A stretch of 64,000 nucleotides of DNA from Mycoplasma testudineum (GCF_002245785.1 NZ_NNCE01000002.1:1-64000), one strand, 5' to 3'; positions 1-10,779 are shown, counted from the first letter of the stretch. Numbers and translations: made by a program. The notes: generated by a model from the letters alone, not told the origin.

Positions 1-300
1 CAACTTGTGAATTAAGAATACTTGATAAATAAGAATTAAGCTTATAAACTTCCTTACCATGTTTAATTTTAATATGGTTAAATAAGTTATTTTCATTAAT
101 CTTTCTTGATTTTTTATGGAAAATATTCACGGAAAATGCTAATTTTTTCAAAATTAAAAACTGCTTCAATATAAAACGGCCCTAACCGTAGCTCAAATAT
201 ACTTAGATCGAGTAATTTTTATAGGCTCTTTGCTTTTTAACCGAAATGTAGTTAAACTCGAGTACTTTCATAGGTATTTAAATTTACCGTGGCAATCATT
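1..300. other. Non-coding left edge with degenerate direct repeats
   Basis: No reading frame of useful length is seen. A motif starting CGAGTA and ending ATAGG occurs at about 209-225 and again at 259-274. Each copy is followed by an ACCG-containing stretch, giving a roughly 50-nt degenerate periodicity. It may be the decayed edge of something that starts outside the window. No function is assigned. Confidence 0.3.
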
Positions 301-567
301 TTAGAAACAAACGTCAAAATTTTTTATTTTCAGCAGCAACTTCACAGTTTGAAGCTCGATGCTTTTTGTTTTCTCTAATATCATTTTCCATACAAACACA
401 AATGTAATAGAGAAAATGAAACTGCCGCATAAAAAGAAAGAAGTAAAAGCTAACCATTTCCATTTAGAGGAAACTAAAATTGTTTTAACTACCATTATTC
501 TTACGAACATTCACAAATTTGTAAAAAATAGAATAATTCATATACTAAGAGCTATAAATGAGGACAT
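301..567 (-). CDS. Small hypothetical membrane protein, two TM segments
   Basis: An 88-residue product when UGA is read as Trp. The start at 567 is chosen because a GAGGA Shine-Dalgarno lies 10 nt upstream; a longer version could start at 585. Two hydrophobic helices (about residues 3-20 and 38-60) are joined by a short basic loop rich in Trp and Lys, and a basic tail follows. It resembles the small multi-TM partners near 21 kb and 44-46 kb in style (short, basic, no signal peptide), but no sequence relationship can be shown by eye. It stands alone, about 600 nt from the next gene. No known family is recognised, and it could be the remnant of a longer protein. Confidence 0.4.
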
Positions 568-981
568 TAAAAATATTTCCTCATCTAATGCTGTGCTTTC
601 AAATGAGTAAGTATTATCGGGAACTGTAATTATTTTCATGAAATAGGGAATCATTATTGATAAAAAATAAATTGATAAAGCTGATATTACAAAATTGAAA
701 ATTGACAAAATAACAGCCCCTTTAAATCAACCGAAATAGTTGCTGTTCTTGATCGTGTTGGTCAAACTCATATGCAAAATTATAGTAGATAAAAAATAAT
801 TTAGGATTTTAAATTTACCTTTTTATATTAAAATATTCTTATTGTTTAGTGCTAAAAAAGCTATGTAATTACAAAATTTATTTGATTCAATTTCAAAGGT
901 AATTTATTTGAAAAATAGAAATAAACGATTAACTAAACTATTAAAACAAAATATATTATAAATTTGAAAATAAACAAATTT

Positions 982-1043
982 CCCCATTGAAAAATGAAGT
1001 GCAACACTTAAGTAAAAAGGTTGCACTTCATTTTTCAATGGGG
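982..1043. repeat. Perfect 24-bp inverted repeat, 14-nt loop
   Basis: Arms 982-1005 and 1020-1043 are exact reverse complements. The outer end is CCCC/GGGG and the core reads AAAATGAAGTGCAAC. Five T follow the right arm, so it could terminate transcription. However, no plus-strand gene lies upstream, and the minus-strand nitroreductase has its own terminator nearer. The arm length and perfection resemble terminal repeats of an insertion sequence with the interior removed; the AAGTGCAA core recalls IS30-type ends. That link is from memory, not a search. Confidence 0.6.
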
Positions 1044-1132
1044 GTTTTTGGTCACTTCTCATTTCAGCTAAGTCCCGTTATTTATATTCTGCTCCCATAA
1101 AAGTTTTATTTATATTAAAGAACTTAATTAAT

Positions 1133-1166
1133 AAAAAACCAATAGTTATAATTTACAAACTATTGG
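1133..1166 (-). terminator. Terminator of the nitroreductase gene
   Basis: Arms CCAATAGTT and AACTATTGG form a perfect 9-bp stem. Read on the minus strand it is followed by six T, about 27 nt beyond the stop codon of the nitroreductase gene. Confidence 0.7.
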
Positions 1167-1192
1167 ATAAATAATTAATGATTTGCTGCAAA

Positions 1193-1936
1193 TTATTTTG
1201 TCAAATCTAAAATTTTGCTAAATGATTTTTTAATTCCTTGTGTTAATGCTTTGCCACGAGTATATGTTGAAGCATTGTAGTTAAGAAAATCAAATCCTCT
1301 GGGATTATCTTTGCCTAGGAATTCGACTTCATCTTTATCGTAATCTATCATTTCCTTTTCAACAACTTTTGCATCGTAATTATTAAAATAAACTTTGTTT
1401 AAACGTCTGCTATGATTTTTATTTATTTTATCTACTTTACCAATTGACATACCTAAAACAGGAACAACAGTTTCTGGTAAATTAAATTCCTCTTGGATTA
1501 ATTCAGGTATTTGAAAGAATCTCATTCCACCTAAATATACAGTTTCATATCCTAAATTACGAGCCGCAATTGAAGCGTTTGTTGCTTGGATATATGCATC
1601 ACCGTATCCTTGTAAAAAATCTTCTAATGTATCATATTCAACTTCTTTATTAGTTAATTTTCCTGATATAGTTGCACGATTTTGATCGATACAAAATATA
1701 GCTAAAAGTGCTGAGTCAGCAATATGAGCTTGACTAGGCAATTCATTTTTAGAAAAAATTTTCTTCTTTAGATCCTGATCTGTAATGAATATAGTACTTG
1801 CACTATGTCTACCCATACTTGTTGCACTACTGTTGATTGCAAAAGCAATATAATCCATATCTTCTTTAGAAATAGATTGATTTTTTCTCATAATTCGCTG
1901 AGAATGGCGATTTTCAAAAATGTTTTTTAATTCCAT
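1193..1936 (-). CDS. Nitroreductase-family NAD(P)H oxidoreductase
   Basis: A 247-residue soluble protein of the FMN-binding nitroreductase fold. The N-terminus has the family pattern of an R-x-S-x-R-type start (RHSQR, about 10-14). A central segment, ATNASIAARNLGYETVYLGG, matches the helix and loop that contact flavin (consensus xxNxxLAAxxLGLGxxxxG). The stretch VVPVLGMSIGK matches the conserved region near the end of the fold. The family moves electrons from NAD(P)H to nitro compounds, quinones or flavins; the physiological substrate is unknown. There is no Shine-Dalgarno, but a TATTAT box sits 6 nt before the ATG, predicting a leaderless transcript. It is monocistronic with its own terminator. 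Confidence 0.85.
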   Translation of the reverse strand: MELKNIFENRHSQRIMRKNQSISKEDMDYIAFAINSSATSMGRHSASTIFITDQDLKKKIFSKNELPSQAHIADSALLAIFCIDQNRATISGKLTNKEVEYDTLEDFLQGYGDAYIQATNASIAARNLGYETVYLGGMRFFQIPELIQEEFNLPETVVPVLGMSIGKVDKINKNHSRRLNKVYFNNYDAKVVEKEMIDYDKDEVEFLGKDNPRGFDFLNYNASTYTRGKALTQGIKKSFSKILDLTK

Positions 1937-1942
1937 ATTTTC

Positions 1943-1948
1943 ATAATA
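1943..1948 (-). promoter_or_regulatory. -10 box for a leaderless nitroreductase transcript
   Basis: TATTAT on the minus strand, 6 nt before the ATG. No Shine-Dalgarno can fit in the gap. Confidence 0.45.
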
Positions 1949-2279
1949 AACTAAAACAAAAATTAAAAACAGAATTGACTTTAAAATAAATTAATTTTCC
2001 ACAAAGCCACTTATTACAACATTAAGTTATGTTTTTTAGATCAAACACAACCATTTATTTAATAAATTTAATAAGATTAATTTGAATTTAAAACAGACAA
2101 CATTTGTTAATTATGCAATTTCTAAAACAATTATATACATTTAAATTTAAAGCTGCATTTAGGGAATTTTTTATGGAAAATTTCCACAATTTCATAAGCC
2201 TAAAGACTTACTTTAAGTTGTTCAAATAGTGCTCTTGTTAAAATATTAGGGTAAGACTACTTACAAAAGAAAGGTTATT
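1949..2279. other. Divergent intergenic region with a TGGAAA/TTTCCA palindrome
   Basis: No gene is seen between the divergent nitroreductase and MFS genes. A 13-nt palindrome, TGGAAAATTTCCA, lies at 2174-2186, about 95 nt before the MFS start. A longer version occurs near 30.08 kb and a half-site near 117. It could be an operator. Confidence 0.3.
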
Positions 2280-3734
2280 ATGAATTTTTTAAAAAATAAT
2301 TCAGTTAGCCGGAAATTTCAAGAATTATATAGAAGATTAGGAACCAAGGCATTAGTTGCTTTATTCATTCTTGCTGCTGTAGATGTATTTGTAATTGCAG
2401 CACCTTATTATATTAAATTGATTTTCCCTAACGTACACACGATTTTGCACGTAACAGAAAGTGAATTTACAAGATTTATTTCAGCTATTGGTTATGTGAC
2501 ATTGATTACGATGCTTCCGGGCGGTTGATTAGCAGATAAAATTAGCAGTAAAAAATTAACTGCTCTTGCTTCATTTACAACCGGATTATTAACAATCTGA
2601 TGAGCAACATTAATTTTAACTGCGCCAGATCCAATTCAACAAGCAAATGGACAATTAGCTAGTTCAACAGGTGTATTAACTCAATACTTTTTAATATACA
2701 TCGGTTGAGGTGTAAGTTCAACTCTGATTTTCTGAACACCGCTTTGAAAACTTGTTAGTCAGCAAGCTAAAAAAGAAGACCAAGGTCTATCATATGGTAT
2801 CCAAGGAACATTTAACGGAATTGTTGGTGTAACTATAATATTTATTGCTGGTATTATTTTCCAAACAATTGCTCAAAATGTTGGCTGAACGCCTTCATAT
2901 GCAGTTTATGCTTATTGAGTAGCTGCTTTTCTAATACTAACAACATTTGCAATACTAAAACGAGTTCCAGAATACTCAACTAAAGAAAAATTTGCACTAG
3001 ATCTTAAAAACTTATGAGAAGTTTTAAAATCTCCAAGAATTTGATTAGATGCTTTCTTTGTCATGGGAATGTACATGTTCCAATCAGTTTTTGCTTATTA
3101 TCTACTTCAATACATCAAAAATGTAATTCCAAGTGCCGTTTCAGTACCAGCGATTGTATTAACGGTAGTAGGTGGATTTAGAACATATGCGTTTAGATTT
3201 TTTATCGCTACTCCTACCGGAAGATTAGCTGATAAAGCCAAAAGTTATATTAAAACTCTAACTATTACACTTGGTTTAGGATTCATTGTTGCTATAGCAT
3301 TCTTAGCATTTCCTGGAACTGGAAGATTTGAGAATTTAAGTACAACATACCAATATGTTGTTATGTACGTTCTGATATTCTTATATCTTCTAGCAGGAGC
3401 ATTATCATGAGTAATGGTTACTTTACGATTTGCAACAATTGGTGAATTACCAGTACCAAAAAAATCATATGCTTCAACAACAGCACTAATTTCATTTGTA
3501 GCTTTTAGCCCTGATGCATGATTTTACTCAATGAGTGCTGAAGTTGGTCAGTACTATACACCAAGTGGTAGTTCAAATACTAGTCAACAAGGTTACAACG
3601 TTATAATCTTAATAGCAATTTCAATAGCTATTGTAGGTTGATTCTGTGGATTAGCATTATATTTCTGAAACAAATGAGAACTTAAAAAACTTGGTAAAAC
3701 AGACTTTAGATGGAGACAACTAGAAAATGTCTAG
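2280..3734 (+). CDS. Major facilitator superfamily transporter
   Basis: A 484-residue integral membrane protein containing many in-frame UGA (Trp) codons. About 12 hydrophobic helices are visible. Between TM2 and TM3 is a GGWLADKIS segment, the MFS motif A (G-x-L-a-D-r), and its second-half counterpart is PTGRLADKAK (about 315-325). The start has an AAAGG ribosome-binding site 6 nt upstream. The last 8 nt overlap the glycerophosphodiesterase gene, so the two are translationally coupled. Inference: the transporter may import glycerophosphodiesters or export their products. The sequence alone does not decide the substrate; GlpT-like or drug/sugar porters are alternatives. Confidence 0.85.
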
Positions 3735-4443
3735 AAAAGTATTATTACTTGGACATCGAGGTTATTCTGCACAATCACCTGAAAATACTCAATTGTCTTT
3801 TGATGCAGCGCACCTATTTGGTTTTGATGGAGTTGAACTAGATGTTCATTTATCTAAAGATAATGAACTTGTTATAATTCACGATGAAACAACTGGTAGA
3901 ACAGGTGGTAAAAATTATGAAGTTAGAAAAACTAACTTAAATGATTTATCTAGAGTAGATTTATCTAATTTCTGAAAATACAAACTTCCTGCTCAAAAAA
4001 TTATGACTTTACAAGAGTTTTTAGATAGATACATTGATAAATTTAAAATGATAAATATAGAAATTAAAACAGATGTTTATCATTATCCAAATATCGAAAA
4101 AATTATTAATGATACAATTTCTAAATATGATGATAAGCAAATTTCTAAACTTGTATTTAGTTCTTTTAATTTCAGTTCATTAGAAATTTTGCACAATATA
4201 AATCCAAAATTAAAATTGGCATTTTTATGGTGAACCAAATCACAGTTTAATAAAATTGATCCTTCTAAATTTAAATTTATAAATTATTTTAATCCGTGAA
4301 TAGATATTTATTATAAAGATCAAAAAAAGTATGATTCTTACAATAAAAAATATTTATTCTGAACATTGAAATCTGAAAATAAATATAGAGAATTGGAAAA
4401 AAATAAACTTACAGAAGCTTTAATTTCAAACTATTTATTTTAA
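3727..4443 (+). CDS. glpQ: Glycerophosphodiester phosphodiesterase, GlpQ/UgpQ family
   Basis: A 238-residue cytosolic protein (no signal peptide) of the GDPD TIM-barrel family. Visible motifs are GHRGYSAQSPENT (about 9-21, catalytic His and the substrate Arg), GVELDVHLSKDNELVIIHDE (about 39-58, metal-binding Glu/Asp and second catalytic His) and MINIEIK (about 108-114, metal-binding Glu). The enzyme splits deacylated phospholipids such as glycerophosphocholine into glycerol-3-phosphate and an alcohol. In mycoplasmas the glycerol-3-phosphate feeds GlpO-type H2O2 production and lipid synthesis. Coupling to the preceding MFS gene suggests uptake and cleavage are expressed together. The gene ends at a bidirectional terminator. 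Confidence 0.9.
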
Positions 4444-4470
4444 GTAAATTTAGATCATAAAACACATGTT

Positions 4471-4507
4471 AAAAAAAGTAGTATCTAAAATGAGCACTAC
4501 CTTTTTT
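4471..4507. terminator. Bidirectional terminator between convergent genes
   Basis: A GTAGT/ACTAC stem flanked by an A-tract on the left and a T-tract on the right can serve both the GlpQ gene and the converging lipoprotein gene. Confidence 0.6.
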
Positions 4508-4521
4508 AAATTCCGTTTAAC

Positions 4522-6378
4522 TTATAATTCTCTAGCAATTCTAATCAATGTATCTAAAAATGTTTCGGCATTTAACTGTTTATTTTTTTGAGCATTTGTT
4601 AAATAATTAACCATTGTATTTGTAATGCTTGATAGAGCAGTATTAGAATTTATAGATACTAAATGAGAGATATTACTCATACTATTATTTTTGCTTAAAT
4701 CTTCAATTGTTCTTTGAACAGAGTTAATACTGTATCAAGTTTCTTCATCAATAGGGTTAGTAAAACCTAAGCGATCATCAAAACTTGTTTCTGATTCATT
4801 TATTGATTTGGTTTTTAAAAATGAATTACCATTTTCAATTGTTGATAATTCTTTTTTAAAAAAATCAACAGTCTCATCACTTATGGCTTCTTTAGTACCA
4901 ATTACATATCCGGAATTTTTCATTAAATAATTTGTTACTTTAATACTTTGATTATTTTCGTCAATTAGATTACCTGTAAAAAGTCATTCTAAAAATTTTA
5001 TTGTTCCTTTATTTTCAATTTCATTAGCGTGAATTGCTAAAAGTGAAGAACCATCAGGAACAAAACCGCCCTGAGTATCAGTTTCTTCAATTTTAAATAA
5101 TTGATTTTTTCAATAAACCTCATCTCTTTTTAATCAAGCATCTATATTTGCTCTTCCATCAGAATTAAAATCTTTTAAAGAAGCTGAAGAAAAAACAGAA
5201 TGTGAATATTCAACATTTGGTCCGTAAGAAAAAGCCATTAAATTATCTCTTATTAATCAAGGAGTAGCGTCTCCTCTTTCCCCGGTTTGAGTTATTCTGA
5301 ATGCTGCCTCTTTGTTTGCATCTTCATAACTTCATTCACCAATAATAGTGTTGAACGCTTGCTTTATTTTTTCTTGATTACTTTTAGCGATGTCGCTGTT
5401 ACCAATGAAATTAAATACCGTTCTACCAGTGTTATCTATTTTTCATAAGTAGTCATTATTAGAATAATTATTTAATTTCAACATAACTTTTGAAAATAAT
5501 ATTCAAGCATAATCTATGCCACCAATATTAGGTAACTTTTTGCCCTGCAAAGGAGTTAATGAATTTCTAACTCTGTTAGCAAAGTCTGTTGAATTTTTAA
5601 ATGAATCAAACGTAGAATCATTTATTGTAAGGTCAAGAAAAGTTGTAGAATCAACTATGCCATTTGAACTTCCTCAGTCATAATTGTCATTTGCTGGTTT
5701 AAAATCTGAACTATCTGGATTTTCAAGTAAATTTTGGTTAACTTCAGCAACCTTTTTATAGATATTTGAATTAGTGTCAATTGTTGCCCCATTTTTTTTG
5801 ATTTCCCTAAAAATGTGCGCCATAGCATCTAAATTAAACACCATATTGTCACTATTAATTAGCGAATAAGGAATATTATAAATTTTAGAATTGTCTAAAT
5901 TAATACCAGGTAAATCATTTTCATAATGATACATTGTGTCGGTAAAAATTTCTTTTGTAATCTTAGAATTTGTTAAATCAAGCAGCATTCCATTAGCAAA
6001 TAAAGGTTGTGTAAGTGATTTATTTGCCATTACTAAGTTGGGAATGTTATTAACATCTTTTGCTCTAATTGAGTTTGTGATTTTTGTTATTAATTCAGCT
6101 TCTGTTGTTACATTTAAATTATTTCTTGAATTCAAAACTACCGGAATAAAACCATCAATGTTTTTTTGCTGTTCGTTGTAAAAATCAACTACTTTTTTTA
6201 ATGCTTTAAACATTGGAAAAAATTCTTGTTGAGCAGTTTGTAATACAATTTTCCCGTCATTAACTGTATCAAACTTTGCTGTGGATGGATTATTTGAAGA
6301 ACAACTTATCGCCATTGCTGCTGTGCTAATTGCAGCAAAAGGTAGTGCAAATTGCTTAAATATGTTTTTTATTTTCAT
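4522..6378 (-). CDS. P68/P80-type surface lipoprotein, probable ABC solute-binding subunit
   Basis: A 618-residue lipoprotein. A basic N-terminus and hydrophobic helix end in the lipobox AMAISC with the acylated Cys at residue 26. After a short linker comes a domain opening with GKIVLQTAQQEFFPMF, shared in order and spacing with the second lipoprotein near 16-17.8 kb (also YNEQQK, LLDLTNS, LPG, NIPY, MVFNLDAM). The fold suggested is a large periplasmic-binding-protein type. It diverges from an operon encoding an ATPase and two permeases, so the simplest reading is that it delivers substrate to that transporter. The start at 6378 is preferred over 6411 because it gives a proper signal peptide and has a -10 box 6 nt upstream. 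The substrate is unknown. Confidence 0.75.
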
Positions 6379-6384
6379 TGATAC

Positions 6385-6390
6385 ATTATA
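6385..6390 (-). promoter_or_regulatory. -10 box for the leaderless lipoprotein transcript
   Basis: TATAAT on the minus strand, 6 nt before the chosen ATG; no Shine-Dalgarno is present. Confidence 0.45.
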
Positions 6391-6464
6391 ATAGATATAC
6401 TGATGACACACATGATAAAAATCGGACGGTCAAGCTTTAAAAAATAACTATAAAGGGGAATTAA

Positions 6465-7319
6465 ATGAATTATTTAATACCAAATTTTATAAATGAAAAA
6501 GTTTATTCAGGCACTAAAGTTGAATACACAATGCAAAAAATTAAAAGAGACAAAATAGATTTATATAGCTTGAATATTGCCAAAGACTGAAGCGTTGATA
6601 TTGGCTTTGGAGGCTACTTAGAAAAAAGAGAATTTTATTTCAATGACAACCAATCAACAAGTTTTATTCATGCAGGTGTTGACGTATTTTTTGATAATAA
6701 TTTAGATATTTTAGCCCCTTTTAATGCAAGGGTATTATCTTTTAAATCCTTAATTCCTAATAACGAAATGTCAGGGAGAGGTTCTGGCGGAGTACTTTCA
6801 ATGGGAATAGAAAGAAGTGAATTAAGAAAATATTTTTCTGAAGAAAAAATTAATGAATTGATCAATGATAAAAATTTTATGGTTTTAATTTTTATACATT
6901 TGAAAACAGATTCTTTTGAATTATTAAATATTAATCATCTTCAAAAAGAACTAGTAACAGAGCAATCAACATTACATTATTCCGATCATGATTTTAAAAA
7001 TAAACCTCTATTTGTTAAAAAAAATCAAGTAATTGCAAAATTAGCTTCCAAAAGGGAAAATGGTGGTTGAAGTCCGCATTTACACATCGAAGCTTATGCA
7101 ACAAACGAACTTAGCTTTAGTACATCTTTTGAGTCTGCACTTAATCATAATATTTTATTACATTCAGCAGGAACAATTGATGCTGATAAACAAAATATAG
7201 TTGATTTTAAAAATTTATATCACTCAGTTAATCCTATCAAAATTTTTGACTTAAACAACACTATCGGTAAATATGAATTAACGATAGATCCTTACGGGAA
7301 GGAAAATGATGAGGGATAA
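6465..7319 (+). CDS. M23/LytM-like zinc metallopeptidase-fold protein
   Basis: A 284-residue protein without a signal peptide or TM helix. It has the LytM/duplicated-hybrid-motif signature: HAGVD (His69, Asp73; HxxxD zinc motif), then DILAPFNARVLSF (V-x-A-P-x-x-G-x-V position), IHL (His145, equivalent to the Y-x-H-L histidine) and SPHLHIE (His205 and His207, the HxH motif). All four catalytic and zinc residues of the family are therefore present. M23 enzymes normally cut peptidoglycan cross-bridges, which mycoplasmas lack, so the substrate must be something else (inference). It is the first gene of an ABC operon, has an AAAGGGG ribosome-binding site, and overlaps the ATPase gene by 14 nt. A non-proteolytic role of the fold is the main alternative. 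Confidence 0.65.
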
Positions 7320-8547
7320 TATAATTGAAGTTAATAATCTAAATGTCGACATTGACAATTCTAGAATATTGCACGATATAAATTTTTCAATAAAAAGAGG
7401 GGAATTTATATCAATATTAGGTGCTTCTGGAGCAGGTAAAAGTACATTGCTTAATTCTATTGCTGGTTTTATAAAAGTAAAAAAAGATTCCATAAAATTT
7501 AATCAAGCTTTTAATATTGGTTTTGTATTTCAGAATTATTCGCTTTATGATAATCTTACAGTTTATGACAATATTTCTGTATCAATTAATAGTTCTAAAT
7601 CATGACTGATTGACTGATATTTATCAAAAACAGAATATCTTCTTAATAAATATGAAATATGTAAAAACCAAAAAATCAATGACAATTTTGTAAGGAAATT
7701 TATCAAAAAAATTTTAAAAAGAAATGTGAAAAGTTATACATTTTGAAGCAAATTTTCTGAACTTAAAAACGAAAGACAAAGTTTAAATTACAACGAATCT
7801 TTTCGAAAAAAAATTTTACTTTCTGAGAGCAAAATTCTTTTTAAAAGATTGATTAAGAAAACTGAAATTTCTGAAAAATTTAACATTAAAATAGACATTA
7901 AAAAGCAAGTAGTTGAAATTGCAAAAATTCTTGAAATCGATAAATTAATTTCTAAAAAACCAACCGACTTATCAGGTGGGCAAAAACAAAGAGTTGCAAT
8001 TGCAAAAGCAATAGCTAAAAAGCCAGATGTTCTAATATTAGATGAGCCTTTTTCATCATTAGATGTAAAGATAAAACAAGCAACACGTACATGATTAAAA
8101 CACATATTGAAAAAACTAAAAATAACTACTGTATTTGTAACTCACGATCAAGATGATGCAATGTGATTAAGCGATAGAATATTGTTTTTGGAAGCAGGCT
8201 ATGTTCTTCAATTAGATGACCCTGAGCATTTATTTGAAAAACCTAAATATTTATCGCTAGCAAAATTTATTGGTTTTCCAGAAATTAATTATTTAAAAAG
8301 TGACAATAAATATCATTACTATGTACGAGGAAATTACATAGATTTAATAAAGAATAAAAATAGTAAATATTTTGTTAAGTCAATCAATAGCACCGGCAAT
8401 TATTTTGAAGTTGAATTAAGCAACAATAAAAATGAATTGCGTGTAATATCAACTAAAAATTTTACATATAATGAGTTAGTTGAACCAAAAATCAATACTG
8501 CAAAAATTCTTAAATTTGATATAAGTGATGGTCATCTTGTTGAATAA
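7306..8547 (+). CDS. ABC transporter ATP-binding protein, CUT1/UgpC-like, with a helical-domain insertion
   Basis: A 413-residue ATPase. Walker A is GASGAGKST (39-47), the Q-loop is FQN (Gln76), the signature is LSGGQ (222-226), Walker B is [12 protein letters not shown] and the switch histidine lies in VTHDQDD. The C-terminal 100 residues form the small regulatory (TOBE-like) part typical of MalK/UgpC. In standard MalK the signature lies near residue 135. Here an extra lysine-rich segment of about 90 residues sits between Q-loop and signature, where the subdomain contacts the permeases. The large UgpC homologues of other mycoplasmas (for example MG187) are also enlarged. It works with the next two genes, which overlap it and each other. 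Confidence 0.9.
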
Positions 8548-9490
8548 GATTTTAGTTAAATTTAGAATATCATTTTCAAAAAATTGAAACCCTTTTTTAT
8601 TTCTGATTCCGGCACTTATCATTGTGATAATTTTCATCATCTTGCCATGATTTTTTTCTTTACTAGAAAGCATAACAATTTCCAATCCTCTAAATGTTAC
8701 ACAAACATCTATAGGCATTGATCATTTTAATGCAGTAGCAAATAGTGAACTTTTTTTAAGTTCATTTAAAAGTTCCAATATTTTGTTTTTTATAGTTGTT
8801 CCTATTGCAATGATCATTTCAACTGCAATCGCTTTTTTAATAAATTCATTTACTAAAAGAATTGTCAGAAATTTTATTGTAACTACTTTTTTTAGTCAAT
8901 TTTTTATTTCTATTTATGCAATAGGAATTTCTTTTATTTTTCTTTTTAATGTAGATAAAAATGTTTTAAACAATATTTTAGGTACTGATGTTAAATGGTT
9001 AAATGATTCAGTCGGAAATACATCTATATATGCTTTATCTATTTTCTTAATTTGGAGACTTGTTTCATTCAATGTTGTATTTATATATTTTGCATTACAA
9101 AAAATAGAACCAATGCAATTTAAGATTGCTTCATTAGATAATATTTCATTTATTAAAAAAATCCAAATTATATACATTCCAAATTTAAGCAAAGTGATGA
9201 AAACATTAGTTTATTTAAATCTTTTAGAGGCTATATTTTTGTTTCCTCTTACTCTTTTTAGTGGAATTTCTCCACTTGAAGATGTGAATATTAATAATGC
9301 TTCAACAATTGCAAATTATATTTATTTTATGATTAGGATCCAAGAATTTGGACAAGCAGGAGCTGCAACTCTAATTTCAATTTCTTATATAGTCGGATTA
9401 TTTTTGCTTTATTTTTTTACAACTTATTCAATTCATAAATTGCACAAATTTTATAAATTTAAAAAATATGAAAGGGTATTTAATGCTTAA
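8528..9490 (+). CDS. ABC transporter permease 1, CUT1 (MalF/UgpA) type
   Basis: A 320-residue membrane protein with about six TM helices. The cytoplasmic coupling loop reads MQFKIASLDNISFIKKIQI, the position of the EAA motif that docks on the ATPase. The ATG at 8528 lies inside the end of the ATPase gene (20-nt overlap). No Shine-Dalgarno is clear, so translational coupling is likely; a TTG at 8537 is an alternative. The product pairs with permease 2 to form a heterodimeric channel. Context suggests import of a sugar, glycerol derivative, or product of the neighbouring M23-like enzyme. The sequence does not identify the substrate. Confidence 0.85.
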
Positions 9491-10382
9491 AAATATTTTT
9501 AAAAAAATAAAGTTGAATGTTAAAAGAAACTACCACGAATATATAAGTCTTAATTGGAAACAACACATAAATTTAATTTTAAAAATATTAATAATTCTAT
9601 TTATTATCATTGTAATTTTATTTCCCTTATATTACCTAATATCGTTTTCGTTTTTAACTGATTCACAATCTCTAGAAAGAGGTTCTGTTTTTGTTACAAA
9701 TAATTTTAATTTTTCAAATTATGGCCGAGCCTTTGGCGAAGGATTCTGAATTGCTTTAGGATACAGTCTTGCTCTAACTTTTATCATTGTTGCTTTTCGA
9801 ATGTTAATTTTAATACCAGCTGCATACGGTATATCAAGAATGAGCAAATATTGACGACTAGTATGATATTCATTTTTTCTGATTATGGCATCTATCCCAG
9901 AAATTACTTTGCATTTAGGCTACTATCGCTTAGCTGTTAATTTTGGTTGAAGTAGTGGCTCTAACATTTTAAATGCTTTAATTTTTCCAAATATGTTTTC
10001 AATTTTTATAACTATGATGTTTGTTCAAGGATTTGAATCTATACCAGAACAAAAAATTAAAATGGCTAAAATTGATAATTTATCATTATGAAAAAAAATT
10101 AAAATAGTGTATTTACCACATCTAAATGCACCGATATGAATTAGTATTATTTTCTCTACAATTTATAGTTGAAATAGTTTTATTTGACCAATGATAATTT
10201 TGTCAAATACAGAAATAAATTTACTGAGTGTATGATTTAAAGACATCGGGAAAATTTCAACAGGTGGTAATTTACAAAATATAACTTCAGCCGGTGCTGT
10301 GCTTTCTATTTTGCCATTACTCTTGACTTACATAATTTTTAGTAAAAAAATCAATAAAGTTACCTCGAACTTTATTGCCTAA
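9483..10382 (+). CDS. ABC transporter permease 2, CUT1 (MalG/UgpE) type
   Basis: A 299-residue membrane protein. One long helix (about 33-57) is followed by a periplasmic loop and a five-helix core. The coupling loop is IPEQKIKMAKIDNLSLWKKI, a clear EAA-type motif. The start at 9483 is chosen because AAAGGG lies 7 nt upstream and it overlaps the previous stop by 8 nt. It is the last gene of the M23-ATPase-permease-permease operon and completes one importer. The order ATPase-permease-permease matches the ugpC-ugpA-ugpE cluster of other mycoplasmas. Confidence 0.87.
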
Positions 10383-10409
10383 TTTTTAAAATAAAATTTA
10401 ATTAACTAA

Positions 10410-10598
10410 CTAAATTAATTCATCGTAAGGGATTCAGAATTCTACTTTTTCTACATCTACTACTTCAGGGTTTCTAAAAGAGACTCCATAAGCAGAACCG
10501 GTATTAGAAACAACATATAAATTTAGTTCATCATTTTTAGTTAAAAGATGTTGAATTCTAAAAGATTTTGATATTTGTTTTGCCTTAATTATTTTCAT
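10410..10598 (-). CDS. Small hypothetical protein, 62 residues
   Basis: A short gene with one UGA Trp codon near its end. It starts MKIIKAKQISKSFRI and ends VEFWIPYDELI. It has a good GAGGT ribosome-binding site 6 nt before the ATG. It is soluble, with alternating hydrophobic residues suggesting a small beta-rich fold. It sits between the ABC operon and gatCAB on the opposite strand. No family is recognised. The ribosome-binding site and clean start argue that it is real despite its size. Confidence 0.55.
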
Positions 10599-10738
10599 GC
10601 TAACCTCGCTTAATTTATAAATACTATGTTAATTATATTGAATCTTTAATTCATAATGAAATTATAATTTAGTCTTAAATTAAACAAGCAAACTCGACCT
10701 AGATTTATATCGCAAAAATTATAGCTCTTGTAGTATGC

Positions 10739-10744
10739 TATAAT
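10739..10744 (+). promoter_or_regulatory. Extended -10 promoter of gatCAB
   Basis: TATAAT preceded by TATGC, giving an extended (TGn) -10 element. It lies 35 nt before the gatC ATG, leaving room for the AAAGGAG ribosome-binding site. Confidence 0.5.
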
Positions 10745-10779
10745 TTTTTAATCTATTAAGATTTTAATAAAGGAGACAT

